Assembly: GCA_028023455.1 (NCBI GenBank) | Contig: JAQFVV010000973.1 | Coordinates: forward strand, 64,001 to 128,000 | Direction of reading: 5' to 3' | DNA: 64,000 nt | From: Epiperipatus broadwayi | Lineage: Eukaryota > Onychophora > Udeonychophora > Euonychophora > Peripatidae | Part shown: one piece after another, positions 59,931-64,000 of the stretch | Layout: each line of letters begins with the position of its first letter | Numbering within the stretch: position 1 is the first letter of the stretch | Made by a program: the position numbers and the translations under genes | Notes under the pieces: model-generated | What the model was told of the DNA's origin: nothing | The model's input: only the letters and a program-made list of their open reading frames with translations | Database searches by the model: none

Positions 59931-60044
59931 ATCCAATCAGAGAACAAAGACAGAGGGGTGTAACAAGTAGGCTGTCAAAATTATTGATTTTTTTGAAAAA
60001 GTATAACGCTATATGCGGATGTTTTTAGAACTAAAATTGAAAGC

Positions 60045-60233
60045 ATGAATTTCCTATCAAATAAGTCTAAAATGAAGAAATTGCGACCAAAATTGACCAA
60101 GAGATGGCGCATGCAAACATTAAACCCATCACATCGCGTCGCATACAGACAAAAATTTTTCAAAAGACGTGGCGTCTCCGTAACTAACATCGAAAAGGTT
60201 AAAAAAGAACGTAATCAATTATTAATCATTTAG
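60045..60233 (+). CDS. Small basic ORF, 62 codons, unassigned
   Basis: It starts MNFLSNKSKMKKLRPKLT and is rich in K and R (RRG, KKER) with a locally raised G+C and CpG content (CATCGCGTCGCATAC). No family is recognised. The opposite strand is also open (59981-60190), so coding direction is uncertain. It could be the end of a decayed transposon protein or chance. Confidence 0.2.
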   Translation: MNFLSNKSKMKKLRPKLTKRWRMQTLNPSHRVAYRQKFFKRRGVSVTNIEKVKKERNQLLII

Positions 60234-63200
60234 TGTCCGCAAGTTTATTTTTAAAAGGTCAGTAATAGCAGTGGGCACAATTAAATTTGACAATTAAAAA
60301 TTAAAATCTGATTTTTAATTGTAATTAACAATTTAAAAATTACTTATGGTGACTTGAAATTAATGTGATGTAAAACAAAATTTGATTTTTAAACGGAATT
60401 GAAAATTAAAGACAAAAATAAGAATTTAATTTTTAGTTGTTAGTTTTAATTAAATTTTTCCCAGCAGTGGTGAATAAATGTCTTTTTATCATCATAAGTC
60501 TAAGTTCATAAACAATTAATAAAATCATTGTCTCAAAGATTAATTACTAATTACGTTGTCAACAGAAAACCATTAACACAACATGAGAGTGCAAATGAAC
60601 ATGTTTTTCGGCAAATAGCGACAATGATTAAAATGTGTATAAAAAATGTAAATTACTGTGCTGTAAATTAGGCATAAAAATATATTATTTTGAATAAAAT
60701 TAAATATTATAGTTAAAAAAAGTTTGTCTTGTATCAATTTTTTTCAAATTTGAAATTTTTTATTAGTCATATTTTATTTCCTTATATTTTTTGCGCAAAT
60801 TTTAAAGTAATTTTTGTTGGTGCTTTGCTTTTACACGAATTTTGATAAATCACAGACCGCATCCGCCCTTTTTCAATGTATGTTATGTCTATTTTTGCAT
60901 GATTTCGTTTGCGTGTGTTTTCTGAGGAACCTATCTATCGTGTAAAATGAGACCCAGGTGTATAGACCCATACATGCATTCTAAATAATAGTTTGAGAAT
61001 TTAAATAGTTAGCTTAAGAATAGAATTGATATACCTCTACAGTCGTTCGCATCCTCATATTTAGAAACCAATAACATTTTTAACTTTCAACTTGAATCTT
61101 GGAAAAATTTGCTTATAACAAACAAAATTGTACTATTAACTTTGTTTAAAAAGTGGATTGGAGATGAATCAGTAGTAGAAAATTTGTCAGCAGTTCCCTA
61201 TAGAATTGTAATCAACCCTTTTTAGATTTTAAAACATTACCTAAGCATTTTACTCTTCCAATAATCCAAGGTTATTTGAAAGTTCAAAGGTCACCAGACA
61301 GATAACTACTCCTCCCCTTGCACTAAAATTTTTAAAGAGGATAATTTTATGCAAGAAACTTTCTTGTCTTGAAAAAGAAAGAAAGAGGGTAAAAAAAAAA
61401 CCTATTTTGTTTTTTAAATTAAAAAAAAGTATTAAATATTAAATTGAACTAAGAATTAAATATTCTGTACAGAATAAAATTAATGACAATTGTTTTAACA
61501 CATAAAATATTTTATAGTATAATTGTTGTTTAATAATTCACCAGATCAGCAATCCATGAATTTATTTAAAATATAATTAAACTGGTTTTTGAACTATTAG
61601 TTGTAAAATTAGATATTTGGATATGAGATATGATATTTAATGGTTTAATGAAGCATATGAATGAAAAATGAAGTTGAACAATGATACAGACATACATAAA
61701 TATTTACAAATAATGTACTATAGACACTAAACTGATATGACTAAAATGAATATTTTAATGATGATGAATTAAACATATTTCACTGTTTATACTATAGATT
61801 AAAATATTAAAAGCAAATGAATTAGAGAATCATCTAAACAAATCTCAATACTGCTTTGTAAACAAATAAAACAAATTAGAATTAACTCAAACTAGACTGA
61901 CTACTTTTGTGACAAGCTACCCCCTATCCTATCATTAATTATACTCTAAAGTAAGATACTAAACATCTAATAATTTTTAAATTACATCTACAAGTACTTC
62001 TAATCATAGTTTTAAATCATAAATAAAAAAATTTTCATGTTATTTCTCTTTTTTTAATTAGATGATATCAGAGGTTAGTGATATAATATTATACAACTAC
62101 AATTAATATTTCTGGAGCCAAACTAGAAGGTCACAATATATATATATAGAAGGTCACAATATATATATATATATATATATATAATAAAAATAATAATACA
62201 GAATTTATTTTTGCCCTTTTCAATGTCATAGAACTATTTTAACGCTTCAATTTGCATTGCATACATAGTGAAATCTATCTTTTTAAATGCTTTTATTGAT
62301 TTTGAAAAATCAGTTAATTTGTTTGTTTGTTAACTTTTAGTCTTTTTCAAGTTAAAATGAAATTTTAATATCGATATTTGATATATTTAAATTCAATATA
62401 ATTGCTGAAAAATTTATATGCAACTAAGTTATTCCAGCATAATCCATTTAAAACATGCATCTTTTCAGTCTGTCAACTAGTTTTATAGATATGGAACATA
62501 GGTTGGAGAAAAATATGAAAAATATTCAATAACTTCACTTATCACCATTAACATTTTTTTAGAACTTTCATTTGTTTTAAATAATAATTATGAGAGGGCA
62601 TTATATTTTTCAATTTAATAATATTTTAATTTACTTACAATAATTATTTACAGAAATAAAGAACAGATTTAACCAATATACATACAAAGAATATATACAT
62701 TGTTTGGTAGTTTGTTTCAATTGAATGACTTGATTAAAACTCCAGTTAAAATTAAAAATAAATATTTATTACATTTAATGAAAGCATTATTTACAAGTGC
62801 AGTTTTTTTAGTAAGCAGTTAGACATACAAAGTGGCATAAAGTTAGAATAATTACTTTCAGAAGTAAAGAGCAGTGGACACATGAGATTTCACACATTTT
62901 CATGTCAATTTTTTTTGGAGTTTAAAAATAAAAATAACTGAAACAAAAATTTTTATTTTCCAAAGGCAAAAAGGCAGTTGCATCAGTAAGTAAATTAACA
63001 TGTCATTTAAAATAGATTTTCTGCAAGCTTTTTAGTAAAGAAAAATTCTAAAATGCTGCTTTCTTAAACATATAAAATCACAAAAACAATATTGAATGAA
63101 TTCAAATTCTGTAACATCAGATGATTTTTTTAAACTTCTGAATAAAGACAAAAGAATAAAAACTATTAGTTTACAGAGGTAAAAAGGCAGTTGGAATTAT

Positions 63201-63703
63201 CAATAAGTAATAAAGACTTCATTTAAATTGGAAAAAAACTTTGATTATAAACAATTATATATTACAAATAACGAACTTGTGTAAATACTTATTTGAAATA
63301 GCTATAACAGTAAATAAAAAATAAACTCTTAAAAATGCAAAATAATTTACAGATTTGAACCATTCTATATCACAGATTTTCTTCTACTTTTACGTGTATC
63401 TATATAAATTCAGTGCAATGCAAAAAGAAAATACCACACAAAATAAGTGACTATTTGAAAAAAATACTGAAATAGCAGGAAAAGAAAGCTTGATGGCATA
63501 AGAATAATGTAATCGACTACAAAAAAAACATATTTGAAAAAATATAAAACAGTGTAATTTGTATTAATTAAAATGTACATTTACAATATTTACACGTGTT
63601 ATGCACACCCATTATATATATATATATAAACATAAATAAATATTAGAAAATACAATAATTAAAAATTTTAAAAAGAGCAAAATATATAGATATCACTTAG
63701 GAG
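60234..63703. other. AT-rich spacer
   Basis: (AT)n at 62138-62184. No gene, RNA or repeat match was found. Confidence 0.35.
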
Positions 63704-63710
63704 CCATTTG

Positions 63711-63746
<36 letters not shown>

Positions 63747-63753
63747 CAAATGG
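63704..63753. repeat. Perfect palindromic TA tract
   Basis: CCATTTGTAAT, a TA run, then ATTACAAATGG. A 50-bp perfect palindrome. Confidence 0.7.
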
Positions 63754-63794
63754 AAAACAATACATGGTATCGCCCAAAACATTATAATTTATCC

Positions 63795-63838
63795 ACATCA
63801 TATAACCGTGAAAACATTAAGTATAACATATATATATA
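63795..63838 (+). repeat. 44-bp dispersed repeat, copy 2
   Basis: Identical to 31038-31081 and again just downstream of a long TA tract. Confidence 0.75.
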
Positions 63839-64000
63839 AATTGATGTATGTATTTCTTCAAAGCAATATATAAAATCTTATAATTAAATATTAGTTTTCT
63901 ATTATTGAATTCACATATATCTTGTTCCTTTTAAAATTACTTATAATCTGTCTATGACTTTATTTAATATAACTAAAATAATTATATTTTTAATGATAAT

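Overview
This is an AT-rich, gene-poor stretch of animal nuclear DNA. It has long A/T runs, (AT)n, (CA)n and (AAT)n microsatellites, and a high density of decayed transposons of animal type: RTE-like LINEs, another endonuclease-bearing LINE, piggyBac, Merlin/ISXO2-like, a Penelope-like GIY-YIG fragment, tRNA-derived SINEs and large palindromic elements. An invertebrate is most likely. A mollusc would fit, but nothing in the window fixes the phylum. I see no bacterial operons, rRNA, CRISPR array or intact host gene.

The main discovery is a set of type I hammerhead ribozymes (HHRs) embedded in two families of tandem or inverted repeats, which I read as metazoan retrozymes (small non-autonomous retroelements that spread through self-cleaved circular RNA). 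Six copies keep both catalytic boxes (CTGATGA and GAAA): 659-722(+), 9403-9466(-), 9630-9690(+), 7565-7623(+), 44641-44701(+) and 45514-45572(-). Four more are decayed: 7171-7215, 40231-40290, 41165-41232 and 45930-45990. Family B forms about 1.6-1.9-unit tandem arrays of 411-413 bp at 7171-7935 and 45430-46092; the second is bounded by a 10-bp direct repeat. Family A (about 440 bp) occurs at 482-857, 9318-9776 (head-to-head pair), 39797-41362 and 44496-44843. The two families have different bodies but share the ribozyme, and the outer helix of stem I differs in sequence while still pairing.

Layout. 1-4660: repeats and retrozyme A1. 4661-6160: antisense RTE remnant and a tRNA-SINE. 6700-9780: retrozyme array B1, an 82-bp-arm palindrome and the inverted retrozyme A pair. 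10.9 kb: a SINE with a 16-bp target-site duplication. 16-20 kb: RTE reverse-transcriptase remnant, palindromic repeats and a Penelope-like GIY-YIG fragment. 22-34 kb: palindromic elements, a piggyBac ghost and a palindromic retroelement with a 14-bp duplication. 35-39 kb: a long decayed LINE interrupted by a palindromic element and ending in (AAT)n. 39.8-46.1 kb: retrozyme-rich zone. 52.3-54 kb: the only long intact ORF, a 294-aa Merlin/ISXO2-like transposase on the minus strand, with tandem repeats beyond its 3' end. 54-64 kb: mostly plain AT-rich DNA.

Working together: the autonomous elements are dead except possibly the Merlin-like one. The LINE and Penelope-like relics are the kind of reverse-transcriptase source that SINEs and retrozymes would need, but no specific partner can be shown from this window.
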